From positions 29,079 through 93,078 of the forward strand of contig CAXBPC010000016.1 in the NCBI GenBank assembly GCA_963977525.1: DNA of 64,000 nucleotides. Direction: 5' to 3'. A program made the position numbers and the translations under genes. The notes under the pieces were generated by a model. It worked only from the letters and a program-made list of their open reading frames with translations, was not told where the DNA came from and did not search any database. Each line of letters starts with the position of its first letter. Positions within the stretch are counted from its first letter, which is position 1. This DNA comes from Ancylomarina sp963977525. Lineage in GTDB: Bacteria; Bacteroidota; Bacteroidia; Bacteroidales; Marinifilaceae. Positions 25,123-33,750 of this stretch are shown in pieces.

Positions 25123-25434
25123 CTATTCATCTATTTTGCAATAATGGTCACTTAGAAATAACAATAATTCAGATTCAAGATAAGAGAAAGTTTCGGAACT
25201 GTAATCTGAATACACAGTTTTGAAATTAGCGATTTCATTGTTACTGAAAAATTTGCGAACATGATTAACCTTATCGATATATTTAAGAATTCTCGATATT
25301 TCTAATTTGTGACGGGCATTTTTAGTTTCAATCAGAATTCGATCAACTAATTCTTTTTTACTAATTACTCGAAGTTGTTCATTTGTAAATAGCGATAAAG
25401 GAGGAAGCTCTTGAGCTATATTTTTTTCACTCAT
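25123..25434 (-). CDS. Hypothetical 103-residue protein
   Basis: A short helical, charged protein with no signal peptide, membrane helix or recognised motif. Its ATG at 25434 lies 97 bases after the metG stop codon on the same strand, so it could be read from the metG transcript. The composition is protein-like (balanced Leu, Lys, Glu, Ser) rather than that of a random AT-rich frame. It lies just upstream of the decayed gene tail at 24816, so this is a disturbed spot and the gene may itself be degenerate. Confidence 0.5.
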   Translation of the reverse strand: MSEKNIAQELPPLSLFTNEQLRVISKKELVDRILIETKNARHKLEISRILKYIDKVNHVRKFFSNNEIANFKTVYSDYSSETFSYLESELLLFLSDHYCKIDE

Positions 25435-25531
25435 TTATATATAATTATAAGTTTAATATTAATTAAAATATAACCATCCTTGTGAATATGAAGACTTTAA
25501 GGAATGTGCTATTTTTTGACTATACACCACC

Positions 25532-27562
25532 TTACCTAATTTCTGACCCAGCTGCAACAGCTTGCTCAGGCGATACGAATGCTAATTTACCATCAGCATC
25601 TTCAGCCATTAGAATCATTCCTTCCGATTCAATTCCTTTAAGCTTACGTGGCTCAAGGTTCATCAAAACACTTACTTGTTTGCCAATAATTTCTTCTGGC
25701 TTGTAATGCTCTGCAATACCCGAAACAACTGTTCTTGTATCAACACCTGTATCAACAGTAATCTTTAAAAGTTTCTTTGTTTTAGCAACTTTCTCAGCTT
25801 CAGTAATGGTTCCAATACGGATATCCATTTTTGTGAAATCGTCGAAATTGATATTCTCTTTAACTGGAGTCACCACTCTATTTTCAAGCTCATTAGCCAC
25901 CTTAGTAGCCTCTAACTTGTCAACCTGTGCTTGAATAGTGGCATCCTCGATTTTTTCGAATAACAATTCAGGCTTGTTAATTTGGTGACCTGCAGGAATT
26001 GCATCGGCAGTTACATCAGCCCACTCAATACGATCGATATTTAGGAAACCACGAAGTTTCTCAGCCGTAAATGGCAAGAATGGCTCCATCAAAGTACTCA
26101 AGTTAGCCGAAATCTGTAAAGAGATATTAAGAATAGTCTTAACACGTGCCTCATCGGTTTTAATCACTTTCCAAGGCTCGGTATCAGCTAAATATTTATT
26201 ACCCAAACGAGCAAGGGTCATAGCTACTTTTAAGGCTTCACGAAAATGGAACGTTTCAAGATTCTTTTCGATTTCCGCTTTAATCACAGGAATCTGGGCA
26301 AGTGTTTCTTTATCGAAATCGGTCAACTCACCAGCTTCAGGAACTAAACCTCCAAAATATTTGTGAGTCAATACTAATGCACGATTCACAAAGTTTCCAA
26401 AAATAGCTACCAGCTCATTATTATTACGAGCTTGGAAATCTTTCCAAGTAAAGTCGTTATCCTTAGTTTCAGGTGCATTTGCTGTTAAAACGTAACGCAA
26501 TACATCTTGCTTCTCAGGAAATTCCTCAAGGTATTCGTGTAACCAAACTGCCCAGTTACGAGAAGTAGAAATCTTATCACCTTCAAGGTTTAAGAACTCG
26601 TTAGATGGCACATTATCTGGTAAAATGTAAGAACCCTCAGCTTTAAGCATAGCAGGGAAAATAATACAGTGGAATACAATATTATCCTTACCGATAAAGT
26701 GAATCATTCTTGAATCTTCAGCTTTCCAATACTTTTCCCAATCTGGTGTAAGCTCCTTAGTTGCAGAAATATATCCGATAGGTGCATCGAACCAAACGTA
26801 AAGCACTTTTCCGTCAGCTCCCTCAACAGGAACAGGCACACCCCAACTCAAATCACGAGTTACCGCCCTTGGGTGAAGTCCATTATCTAACCAAGATTTA
26901 CACTGTCCGTATACATTTGGCTTCCATTCTTTATGCTCCTCAAGAATCCACTCTTTTAGATATGGCTCATATTTATCAAGAGGTAAATACCAGTGCTTTG
27001 TTTCTTTTAACTCAGGTATATTTCCTGTAATCGCTGATCTTGCATCAATTAAGTCTGATGCATTTAATGAAGTACCACAGCTTTCGCATTGGTCACCATA
27101 TGCTTTCTCATTTTTACAATGAGGACAAGTACCTGTAATGTAGCGGTCGGCTAAAAACTGATTTGCATCAGCATCGTAAAATTGCGCCGAAGTTTTCTCA
27201 ACAAACTCTCCCCTATCGTTAAGGGTTTTGAAAAATTCAGTTGCTGTTTCATGATGAATTTTCGAGCTAGTTCTAGAATACACATCAAATGAGATTCCGA
27301 ATTTCTCGAAAGAATCTTTTATAATATTATGGTATTTATCAACCACATCTTGCGGTGTAATACCTTCTTTTTTCGCCTTAATTGTAATAGGTACACCATG
27401 TTCATCCGAACCACCAATTAATAAAACGTCCTCACCTTTCATACGCATATAACGCACATAAATATCAGCAGGAACGTAAACGCCAGCTAAATGCCCAATA
27501 TGTACTGGCCCATTCGCATAAGGAAGAGCAGTAGTAACAAGTGTTCTGTTAAATTTTGTCAT
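25532..27562 (-). CDS. metG: Methionyl-tRNA synthetase with C-terminal tRNA-binding domain
   Basis: This protein should charge tRNA-Met with methionine. Its 676 residues comprise a class I catalytic core with the HIGH motif in PYANGPVHIGHLAG, and a zinc knuckle with CPHC and CESCG. The KMSKS-equivalent is degenerate, GDKISTSRNWAVW, as usual in this family. An anticodon-binding helical domain follows, and then an EMAP-type OB-fold tRNA-binding domain (about residues 570-676, FDDFTKMDIRIGTI) that supports dimerisation. All key parts are present. Confidence 0.97.
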   Translation of the reverse strand: MTKFNRTLVTTALPYANGPVHIGHLAGVYVPADIYVRYMRMKGEDVLLIGGSDEHGVPITIKAKKEGITPQDVVDKYHNIIKDSFEKFGISFDVYSRTSSKIHHETATEFFKTLNDRGEFVEKTSAQFYDADANQFLADRYITGTCPHCKNEKAYGDQCESCGTSLNASDLIDARSAITGNIPELKETKHWYLPLDKYEPYLKEWILEEHKEWKPNVYGQCKSWLDNGLHPRAVTRDLSWGVPVPVEGADGKVLYVWFDAPIGYISATKELTPDWEKYWKAEDSRMIHFIGKDNIVFHCIIFPAMLKAEGSYILPDNVPSNEFLNLEGDKISTSRNWAVWLHEYLEEFPEKQDVLRYVLTANAPETKDNDFTWKDFQARNNNELVAIFGNFVNRALVLTHKYFGGLVPEAGELTDFDKETLAQIPVIKAEIEKNLETFHFREALKVAMTLARLGNKYLADTEPWKVIKTDEARVKTILNISLQISANLSTLMEPFLPFTAEKLRGFLNIDRIEWADVTADAIPAGHQINKPELLFEKIEDATIQAQVDKLEATKVANELENRVVTPVKENINFDDFTKMDIRIGTITEAEKVAKTKKLLKITVDTGVDTRTVVSGIAEHYKPEEIIGKQVSVLMNLEPRKLKGIESEGMILMAEDADGKLAFVSPEQAVAAGSEIR

Positions 27563-27866
27563 CTGAAAATCGAGGTTTTAAAAGACCTTCATTCAACAAG
27601 AGAGATCAATTTGTCTCTTGGAACTTTGTAAAGACCTTAAGTATTAATAATGAAACTATTTGCGAGTAGCCGATTAATGAATCGGTCTCGGAAGCGCAAA
27701 GATAAAATAGAATTCACAATTTCAAGCATTTAGATTTGAAATGATTCGGGATTCTTCATATTACAATTCAGGATTTTATTGCTAATTTGGGGTTTATTAA
27801 AAAATGAAAATTCTTCAATTGTAAGAATCATATAATCACAAGTTTGAATTTCAAATATCACATCAT
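27563..27866. other. Divergent intergenic region between metG and the LD-carboxypeptidase gene
   Basis: No gene is seen. It holds the metG promoter (27697-27725) and an approximately 130-base metG leader with an AAGAGA/TCTCTT hairpin around 27598-27620. No T-box or other riboswitch was recognised. Confidence 0.45.
27697..27725 (-). promoter_or_regulatory. Promoter of metG
   Basis: On the minus strand TATCTTTG (27704-27697) fits TAnnTTTG, with TTG (27725-27723) 18 bases upstream as a -33 element. Confidence 0.5.
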
Positions 27867-28772
27867 ATGTTTCAACCTGCCTTATTAAATAAAGGAGACA
27901 AAATTGGCTTAGTTGCTCCCGCTGGTAAAATTGACTGTCAAAAAATAATTACTGCTAAAACTGTACTGGAATCACTCGGTTACGAAGTGATTTTAGGCGA
28001 ACATGTTTTCGATGAACACCACATATTTGCAGGGACAGATGAAAATAGAGCCGCTGATTTTCAATTCATGCTCGATCACGAAGAAGTCAAGGCGATTATA
28101 TGTGCTAGAGGTGGATATGGATGTATTCGAATAATTGATAAGCTAACTTTCGATGGTTTCGAAAAACATCCAAAACTTTTAATTGGATTTAGTGATATTA
28201 CCATTTTCCACTCCCGATTGAATCACCTTCATTTTGGAAGTTTGCATGCTACAATGCCAATTAATTTTACAGAAAACATAGCTGATTCAGGCTCTTTACA
28301 GAAACTTGTAGACTACTTAGAAGGAAAGCTAAGCCATTACCAAATTCCTACTCACGAACTTAACCGTATTGGCAATTGTAAAGCCGAATTAATTGGAGGA
28401 AATCTTTCAATCATCTGTAGTTTAAATGCAACAGATTATGAGCTTAATATGCATGGTCGAATCCTATTTCTGGAAGATTTAAAGGAGGATCTATATCATT
28501 TAGACAGACTCATGCTTAATCTTAAACTAAGTGGAAAATTAGCTCATTTAGAAGGTCTAATTATTGGTGGAATGAGTGATCTGAAAGATGGTGAAACGCC
28601 TTTTGGAAAAACGGCTTATGAAATCATCCATGATGCAATAAAAGATTATAGTTATCCAGTTATTTTCAATTTTCCAGCAGGTCACATTGATGAAAATTGG
28701 CCTCTCCCTTTAGGGAAGAAAGTTACACTTGACGTGAATGAAAATGGAGTTGAATTGCACTGGAAAAATTAG
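27867..28772 (+). CDS. LD-carboxypeptidase, peptidase family S66
   Basis: A 301-residue serine peptidase of the S66 family (LdcA/MccF). These cleave the L-Lys/mDap-D-Ala bond in recycled murein tetrapeptides in the cytoplasm. Seen: the N-terminal GDKIGLVAPAG, ARGGYGCIRIIDKL, the nucleophile S109 in GFSDITIFH, a glutamate at about 203 in FLEDLKED, and H273 in PAGHIDENWPLPLG. These make a full Ser-Glu-His triad. No signal peptide is present. An imperfect inverted repeat framing the next gene starts two bases after its stop codon. Confidence 0.93.
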   Translation: MFQPALLNKGDKIGLVAPAGKIDCQKIITAKTVLESLGYEVILGEHVFDEHHIFAGTDENRAADFQFMLDHEEVKAIICARGGYGCIRIIDKLTFDGFEKHPKLLIGFSDITIFHSRLNHLHFGSLHATMPINFTENIADSGSLQKLVDYLEGKLSHYQIPTHELNRIGNCKAELIGGNLSIICSLNATDYELNMHGRILFLEDLKEDLYHLDRLMLNLKLSGKLAHLEGLIIGGMSDLKDGETPFGKTAYEIIHDAIKDYSYPVIFNFPAGHIDENWPLPLGKKVTLDVNENGVELHWKN

Positions 28773-28773
28773 G

Positions 28774-28820
28774 TTCCACGCAAAGAACGCAGAGATTTTA
28801 ATCGCAGTTCGCAAAGAGTA
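28774..28820 (+). repeat. Left inverted repeat of the GxxExxY cassette
   Basis: TTCCACGCAAAG, then ACGCAGAGATT, then TCGCAGTTCGCAAAGAG. It is matched in reverse orientation, with a few changes and small gaps, at 29361-29421. The words GCAAAG and ACGC(A)GAG recur within the repeat. It starts two bases after the LD-carboxypeptidase stop codon. Confidence 0.7.
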
Positions 28821-28952
28821 ATTAAGAAACATTGCGTGAATAAATATATAATCCCTCACAAAGTTTATTCATAATTGAAACATAACTCTTCTTACAAAAC
28901 TTTATGTCTAAGTATTCAATAGTAGTCCAAGTTTCTTATTTGATAATTATTT

Positions 28953-29330
28953 ATGACAGAAAATGAAATCTCATATAAAATAATTGGAGCAGCTATCGAT
29001 CTCCATAAAACTGTAGGTCCCGGCCTACTTGAATCAGTATATGAGAAAGCACTCATGTATGATTTAATTCAAATTGGACTAAAAACAGAAAGTCAAGTTC
29101 CAATGCCTTTTATTTATAAGGAAGTTAAACAAGAAATAGGATATCGATTAGATCTACTTGTAGAAGATAAAGTTATCATTGAAATTAAAGCAGTTGAAAA
29201 TTTAGCTCCAGTTCATTTCTCTCAACTACTTACCTATCTTAAATTATCAAATAAGAAACTTGGCTTATTAATAAATTTCAATACTAAATATCTTAAAAAT
29301 GAAATCCATAGAGTTGTAAATAACCTTTAA
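28953..29330 (+). CDS. GxxExxY-family protein, PD-(D/E)XK nuclease-like
   Basis: A 125-residue protein with the family motif GPGLLESVY (G22, E27, Y30) after an N-terminal helix, and a nuclease-type core: D67 in YRLDLLV, then E77-x-K79 in IIEIKAV, and FSQLLTYL with a conserved glutamine. The D...ExK pattern puts it in the PD-(D/E)XK superfamily. No biochemical activity is established for these proteins. It is framed by imperfect inverted repeats rich in GCAAAG (28774-28820 and 29361-29421), so gene and repeats form a unit of about 650 bases inserted between two housekeeping genes. Confidence 0.9.
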   Translation: MTENEISYKIIGAAIDLHKTVGPGLLESVYEKALMYDLIQIGLKTESQVPMPFIYKEVKQEIGYRLDLLVEDKVIIEIKAVENLAPVHFSQLLTYLKLSNKKLGLLINFNTKYLKNEIHRVVNNL

Positions 29331-29360
29331 TCTTGGACTAATAAATGAAGAAATTGTAAT

Positions 29361-29421
29361 ACCCTTTGCGATCTTAGCGTATTACTCAAATCATGAATCT
29401 CTTAGCGTACTTTGCGTGAAA
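29361..29421 (-). repeat. Right inverted repeat of the GxxExxY cassette
   Basis: Read on the minus strand it begins TTTCACGCAAAGTACGC, then TAAGAGATT, and ends ACGCTAAGATCGCAAAGGG, matching the left copy in order. It is somewhat longer than the left copy and ends 10 bases before the yraN start codon. Confidence 0.7.
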
Positions 29422-29430
29422 TAAAAAACT

Positions 29431-29796
29431 ATGGCAGAACATAACGATTTAGGTAAATTAGGTGAAGATTTAGCCGCAAAGCATATGCTAAGTGCAGGCT
29501 ATAAGATTCTAGATAGAAATTGGATTTATCAGAAAAAGGAGCTAGATATTGTTGCTACTGATGGCAGATCCCTTGTTGTCGTAGAAGTAAAATCGCGTTC
29601 TACGGATTATTTCGAACATCCTGCTGATGCTATCACACTATCAAAAATCAAATTTCTTTGCAAAGCTACTCAAGGCTATGTTGATTTGAAAGATATTGAC
29701 ATGGAAGTTCGTTTTGATGTTATTTCAGTCATCAAACGGAACGGTAAATTTGAAATTGAACACATAGAAGATGCCTTCATAGCACCTATAGATTAA
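29431..29796 (+). CDS. yraN: YraN / UPF0102 family protein
   Basis: A 121-residue protein of the UPF0102 family, which has an Archaeal-Holliday-junction-resolvase-like PD-(D/E)XK fold. Seen: LGKLGEDLAAKHM, ILDRNW, D39 in KKELDIVA, and E52-x-K54 in VVEVKSRS. The cellular role is not established; a part in DNA repair or uptake has been suggested from the fold. Only 9 bases separate it from the following YjbR-type gene, so the two are probably co-transcribed. Confidence 0.92.
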   Translation: MAEHNDLGKLGEDLAAKHMLSAGYKILDRNWIYQKKELDIVATDGRSLVVVEVKSRSTDYFEHPADAITLSKIKFLCKATQGYVDLKDIDMEVRFDVISVIKRNGKFEIEHIEDAFIAPID

Positions 29797-29805
29797 CTAG
29801 AAATC

Positions 29806-30159
29806 ATGAATATAGAAGAATTAAGAGAATATTGTATAGCTAAAAAAGCTGTAACAGAGAGTTTTCCCTTTGATGAAGAAACACTCGTTTTTAAGGTGAT
29901 GAATAAAATGTTCCTCCTAACTAATATCAATAAGGATTTGAGCATGAATGTGAAATGTGATCCTGAAAAAGCCATTGAGTTACGAGAACAATATAGCTCT
30001 GTTATACCTGGTTGGCATATGAATAAAAAGCATTGGAATACGGTCGATATCGACGGAAGTATCTCTGACCAGCAATTAAAAGAATGGATCGACGATTCTT
30101 ATAATTTAATCGTTGCCAGCTTGACCAAAAAACTACAAAATGAGCTATTAAGCATGTAA
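29806..30159 (+). CDS. MmcQ/YjbR family DNA-binding-like protein
   Basis: A 117-residue protein with the YjbR/CyaY-like signatures: LREYCIAKKAVTESFPFDE, FKVMNKMFLL, a central CDPEKAIELREQY, and PGWHMNKKHWNTVDIDG. The fold is a double-wing type seen in several small bacterial proteins. The biological role is unknown. It shares a likely transcript with yraN. Confidence 0.9.
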   Translation: MNIEELREYCIAKKAVTESFPFDEETLVFKVMNKMFLLTNINKDLSMNVKCDPEKAIELREQYSSVIPGWHMNKKHWNTVDIDGSISDQQLKEWIDDSYNLIVASLTKKLQNELLSM

Positions 30160-30222
30160 TTAATTCAGTATTCTTAATATCTTTCCGTCCGAAAATAAAT
30201 ACTCAACCATAAAACAACAATC

Positions 30223-31431
30223 ATGAATTTTAAACAATTAAGCGTAATTGCTCTTTCTTTAACACTCTGTGTTCAAGGACAAGCTTTTGCAAAAAAGAAA
30301 AAGACGGTAAAGCCTGAAGGCTTCAAATTTACCAAGGTCGTAGATATTCCGACGACTGAGGTTCGTAATCAGGAAAGCACTGGAACTTGTTGGGCTTTTG
30401 CAGGAACTTCATTCTTAGAAGCAGAACTTATTCGTTTAGACGCCGGACAGATTGATTTGTCAGAAATGTTTACAGTTCGTCATGCCTACTCACAAAAAGC
30501 ATTGCAATATTTCCGTTTACATGGAAACGGTAACTTTAGCGAAGGTGGCCAAGCTCACGATGTGCTTAATGTGGTAAAAGAATTTGGTTTCATTCCTGAG
30601 ACTGCATATTCTGGTAATGAGTACCAAAGTGACTTTCATATCCACAAAGAAATGGTGAAGTCAACGAAAGCTATGTTGGATCAAATTGTTCAGAATCCGA
30701 ATAAAAAAATTACACCAGTTTGGCAAAGTTCAGTAGATGGTGTTTTCGATACATATATGGGCGCTGCTCCTCAGAAATTTGATTCAAACGGACAGGCAAT
30801 TTCTCCTATTGAATATATGAAACAAGCTGGTTTTAATCCAAATGATTATATCGAGTTAACTTCGTATTCTCATCACCCATATTACAAGGAAATGAATCTT
30901 GAGATTCCTGATAACTGGTCTCATGATTTATACTACAACCTTCCGATTGATGAATTAATGTCAGTAATGGATAATGCTTTAACAAATGGGTTCACTGTTT
31001 GTTGGGATGGTGATGTAAGTGAAAAAGGCTTTTCTCATCGTAATGGTGTTGCAATTCTTCCTGCAGCTAATACAAAAGATATGTCTCAGTCTGATTTTGA
31101 GAAATGGGATGCACTGTCTTATAAGCAGAAAGAAGCTTCATTATATACTTTTGATAAACCTAGAACTGAAAAAGAAGTTGATCAAGCTCTAAGACAATCA
31201 ACTTTTGATAATTATAAAACTACTGATGATCACTTGATGCATTTAACTGGAATTGTTAAAGATCAGAATGGAACACGTTATTACAAGACTAAAAATTCAT
31301 GGTCTAAAACCTCTAACAAGATGGGTGGCTATTTAAACATGAGCGAAGCTTATGTACGTCTTAAAACTGTAGCTATCATGGTTCATAAAGATGCTATTCC
31401 TGCCGAATTAAAAACTAAGTTGGGATTATAG
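30223..31431 (+). CDS. Exported C1 (papain-like) peptidase, bleomycin hydrolase / PepC type
   Basis: A 402-residue cysteine peptidase with an N-terminal signal sequence (about 24 residues, ending QAFA), so it acts outside the cytoplasm, unlike classical PepC. The catalytic residues are present: a glutamine in NQESTGTCWAF, C56, H340 in HLMHLTG and N358 in KNSWS. It is somewhat shorter than cytoplasmic bleomycin hydrolases (about 450). Such exported forms are common in Bacteroidota and probably trim peptides in the periplasm. It is followed by a strong terminator. Confidence 0.93.
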   Translation: MNFKQLSVIALSLTLCVQGQAFAKKKKTVKPEGFKFTKVVDIPTTEVRNQESTGTCWAFAGTSFLEAELIRLDAGQIDLSEMFTVRHAYSQKALQYFRLHGNGNFSEGGQAHDVLNVVKEFGFIPETAYSGNEYQSDFHIHKEMVKSTKAMLDQIVQNPNKKITPVWQSSVDGVFDTYMGAAPQKFDSNGQAISPIEYMKQAGFNPNDYIELTSYSHHPYYKEMNLEIPDNWSHDLYYNLPIDELMSVMDNALTNGFTVCWDGDVSEKGFSHRNGVAILPAANTKDMSQSDFEKWDALSYKQKEASLYTFDKPRTEKEVDQALRQSTFDNYKTTDDHLMHLTGIVKDQNGTRYYKTKNSWSKTSNKMGGYLNMSEAYVRLKTVAIMVHKDAIPAELKTKLGL

Positions 31432-31473
31432 ATTCTATATAAGCGTCAATTTTATTGAAGTCTAAAATATTGA

Positions 31474-31508
31474 AAGGTTCGAAGTTTCTACTTCGAGCCT
31501 TTTTTTTA
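31474..31508 (+). terminator. Terminator after the C1 peptidase gene
   Basis: AAGGTTCGAAG at 31474-31484 pairs with CTTCGAGCCTT at 31491-31501 (11 bp, one G-U), followed by a run of T. Confidence 0.85.
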
Positions 31509-31775
31509 TTTCTCAATATCTGCTACAAATTATATTTTACAGTAAAGAATGTTTTTCAAAAATTATTTTTAACACTCATATTAACAATAAAAACAGATAA
31601 CTAAATCCAGAAATACAAAATTCATCTAATATCATAATTAAGAGCATTTTAAGTTCATGGTGGATTAAAATTCAAGTTTACAATAATTTTGTTTTATTGA
31701 TTGATTTCTTAAATATCAAATCATACATATCTAATTAAGGTGAGTTAAATATTAAAAAAAAATGTATATAATTGT
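31509..31775. other. AT-rich leader region of the sigma factor locus
   Basis: No gene is seen. TAATTTTG at 31684-31691 fits a -7 box, about 120 bases before the sigma factor start, but without a clear -33 TTTG. Confidence 0.3.
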
Positions 31776-31811
31776 TAACCCAATTTGACCACGACTAACC
31801 CAAACCGACCA
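31776..31811 (+). repeat. Direct repeat overlapping the start codon of the sigma factor gene
   Basis: TAACCCAATTTGACCA at 31776-31791 and TAACCCAAACCGACCA at 31796-31811 match at 13 of 16 positions with a 20-base period, two helical turns. The second copy ends on the A of the ATG. It could be a protein-binding site or affect translation initiation. Confidence 0.6.
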
Positions 31812-32350
31812 TGAAATGCCTAAGCAATTCCCTTCTAAAGGAATTTAGAAATGGGGATAATATAGCTTTTAAAAAGATATACGACCGTTATTTTAACGCC
31901 TTGTATTTGTTTGGGATGAAATATATTCCCGACCAAAGTGTGATGGAGGATATTTTGCAAGAAGTGTTCATTAAAACTTGGGAGAAACGAGCTTTCTTCT
32001 TCCATGAATTAGCATTAAAAACATTCCTATATAAATCAGTGAAAAATTCCTGCCTAAACCATATCGAACATCAAGCAGTTCAAAAGAAATTCGAAAACAG
32101 ACAAGATCAAAACGCATTTTCAGAGAATACATTCTACAAAAATATTATTGAAGAGGAAGTTAATCGTCATATTACTGACGCTATGAAAGAACTTCCTGAA
32201 TCTGCAAGAATCATATATCTACTTAGTTTAAACGGTGTTAAAAACAAAGATATTGCAGAAGATTTAAAAATATCAGTCAATACTGTCAAAACACAAAAGC
32301 TTAGAGCAACAAGAATTCTAAAAGAAAAACTAAAAAAAATTGACAATTAA
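31811..32350 (+). CDS. ECF RNA polymerase sigma factor (Bacteroidota expansion family)
   Basis: A 179-residue ECF sigma factor. Region 2 (residues 10-75) includes FKKIYDRYFNALYLFGMKYI and DILQEVFIKTWEKR. Region 4 at the C-terminus includes LPESARIIYLLSLNGVKNKDIAEDLKISVNTVKTQ. In this phylum such factors are held by a FecR-type anti-sigma protein and released by a SusC receptor with an STN domain; both follow directly. It should direct transcription of the downstream uptake genes. A hairpin with a T run separates it from fecR. Confidence 0.95.
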   Translation: MKCLSNSLLKEFRNGDNIAFKKIYDRYFNALYLFGMKYIPDQSVMEDILQEVFIKTWEKRAFFFHELALKTFLYKSVKNSCLNHIEHQAVQKKFENRQDQNAFSENTFYKNIIEEEVNRHITDAMKELPESARIIYLLSLNGVKNKDIAEDLKISVNTVKTQKLRATRILKEKLKKIDN

Positions 32351-32385
32351 ACAAACTCATACACAACCACATACAATTACATCTT

Positions 32386-32428
32386 AAAAAAAAGGGGAAA
32401 CAAAAATTATTTTTTGTCACCCCTTTTT
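32386..32428 (+). terminator. Terminator or attenuator between sigma factor and fecR genes
   Basis: AAAAAGGGG (ending at 32397) pairs with CCCCTTTTT (32420-32428), and inside it CAAAAA pairs with TTTTTG. The A-rich 5' side makes it able to act on both strands. It would uncouple the level of sigma factor from that of its antagonist. Confidence 0.65.
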
Positions 32429-32475
32429 CAATTCTACCTGTTTAAGCAGATACAAACAACTAATTATTTTATAAG

Positions 32476-33651
32476 ATGACCGAATTACATTCCATATTTA
32501 AAATTGCAGAGCTTATTGCAAAAAGGCTGGAAGGGAAGTTGACTGAAGAGGAAGATTTGCGACTAAATGAATGGAAGTACGATAACCAAGAAAACTTAGC
32601 TCTCTACCATAAATTATCAAAAAATCCAGAGAGCAATTACTTTAAAAATGAAGATCAGCTAGAAGGCGTAAAAAGTGATGAGATATGGCAGAATATAAAC
32701 AACAACATCAAGCAGAAAAAAACAAGAACATTTAGAACTGAATTTATAAAGTATGCTGCTAGTCTAATTGTTATAGGAATAAGTGTTTTCTTTTTAATTG
32801 ATTCACTTCCACAAAAACAAACAAGTAAAATTGCAGTTATAACGCCAGGGAAAAACCAAGCACTCTTGATAAGAGAAGAGGGAGAACCAATAGTTCTTGA
32901 TGAATTCTTAAAGCTAAAGGAAGATGGCTTAGAAATCAATAACACAGATGGTCATCTAGTGTATAAGTCAAATAATAAAGCTATTTCCAAAGAAAAAGTA
33001 AGTACAAACTCTATAATCATCCCCAAGGGTGGCGAATACAATCTAACGCTTAGCGATGGAACAAAAATCTGGCTTAACTCACATTCTAAATTAAAATACC
33101 CAACAAGATTCACAGGTAAAGAACGGATTGTAGAGTTGGAAGGTGAAGCCTATTTTGATGTAAGCAAAAATAAAGATTTCCCTTTTATTGTGAAGATGAA
33201 TGGCATCCAAATTAAAGTCCTTGGAACCTCTTTCAATGTGAATGCTTACTCTGATGAAGATGAAATTATCACCACTCTTGTTGAAGGTAAAGTTGAAGTA
33301 AGTGACATACTAAGAGAACAGAAAGAAATATTAACACCTAACGATCAGTACAGTATCAATATTCACAATGGTAACTACAAAAAAACAATTGTAGATACTG
33401 ACATTTTTACTGCTTGGAAAGATGGTCGTTTTGTTTTTAATAATGAAAAACTCGAAAACATCATGGTTCGCTTATCAAGATGGTATAATGTAGAAGTCTT
33501 TTTTCAGAACAATGAATCTAAAAATATTCGATTTTCTGGTGACCTAGCTAGATATGAAGATTTCAATAGTATACTTGAAATGATAGAAATGACCGAAAAG
33601 GTAAAATTCAATATAAAAAACAGAAGTGTTTTAGTCAACAATACACATTAA
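32476..33651 (+). CDS. FecR-type anti-sigma factor
   Basis: A 391-residue inner-membrane protein. The N-terminal cytoplasmic part (1-92) should bind the ECF sigma factor. A single membrane helix lies at about 93-112 (YAASLIVIGISVFFLI). The periplasmic FecR domain (about 175-275) contains PKGGEYNLTLSDGTKIWLNS, ELEGEAYFDV and VLGTSFNVNAY. A C-terminal domain (from about 320) resembles the STN fold (LENIMVRLSRWYNVEVFF). It should sense the STN domain of the SusC receptor encoded next. Confidence 0.95.
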   Translation: MTELHSIFKIAELIAKRLEGKLTEEEDLRLNEWKYDNQENLALYHKLSKNPESNYFKNEDQLEGVKSDEIWQNINNNIKQKKTRTFRTEFIKYAASLIVIGISVFFLIDSLPQKQTSKIAVITPGKNQALLIREEGEPIVLDEFLKLKEDGLEINNTDGHLVYKSNNKAISKEKVSTNSIIIPKGGEYNLTLSDGTKIWLNSHSKLKYPTRFTGKERIVELEGEAYFDVSKNKDFPFIVKMNGIQIKVLGTSFNVNAYSDEDEIITTLVEGKVEVSDILREQKEILTPNDQYSINIHNGNYKKTIVDTDIFTAWKDGRFVFNNEKLENIMVRLSRWYNVEVFFQNNESKNIRFSGDLARYEDFNSILEMIEMTEKVKFNIKNRSVLVNNTH

Positions 33652-33750
33652 AAAAAAATACGGAGAAAGCTTGCAACAATCCCCGTACCTGCCAATAAAT
33701 CATTTCTGTTGAAGCAGAAATGGAATACTAACCAAATCAATTATAAAATT

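Noticed and set aside
25532..27562. Degenerate KMSKS motif in metG taken as a defect
   Set aside because: Methionyl-tRNA synthetases of this group normally carry K[ML]S[TS]S-like variants such as KISTS.
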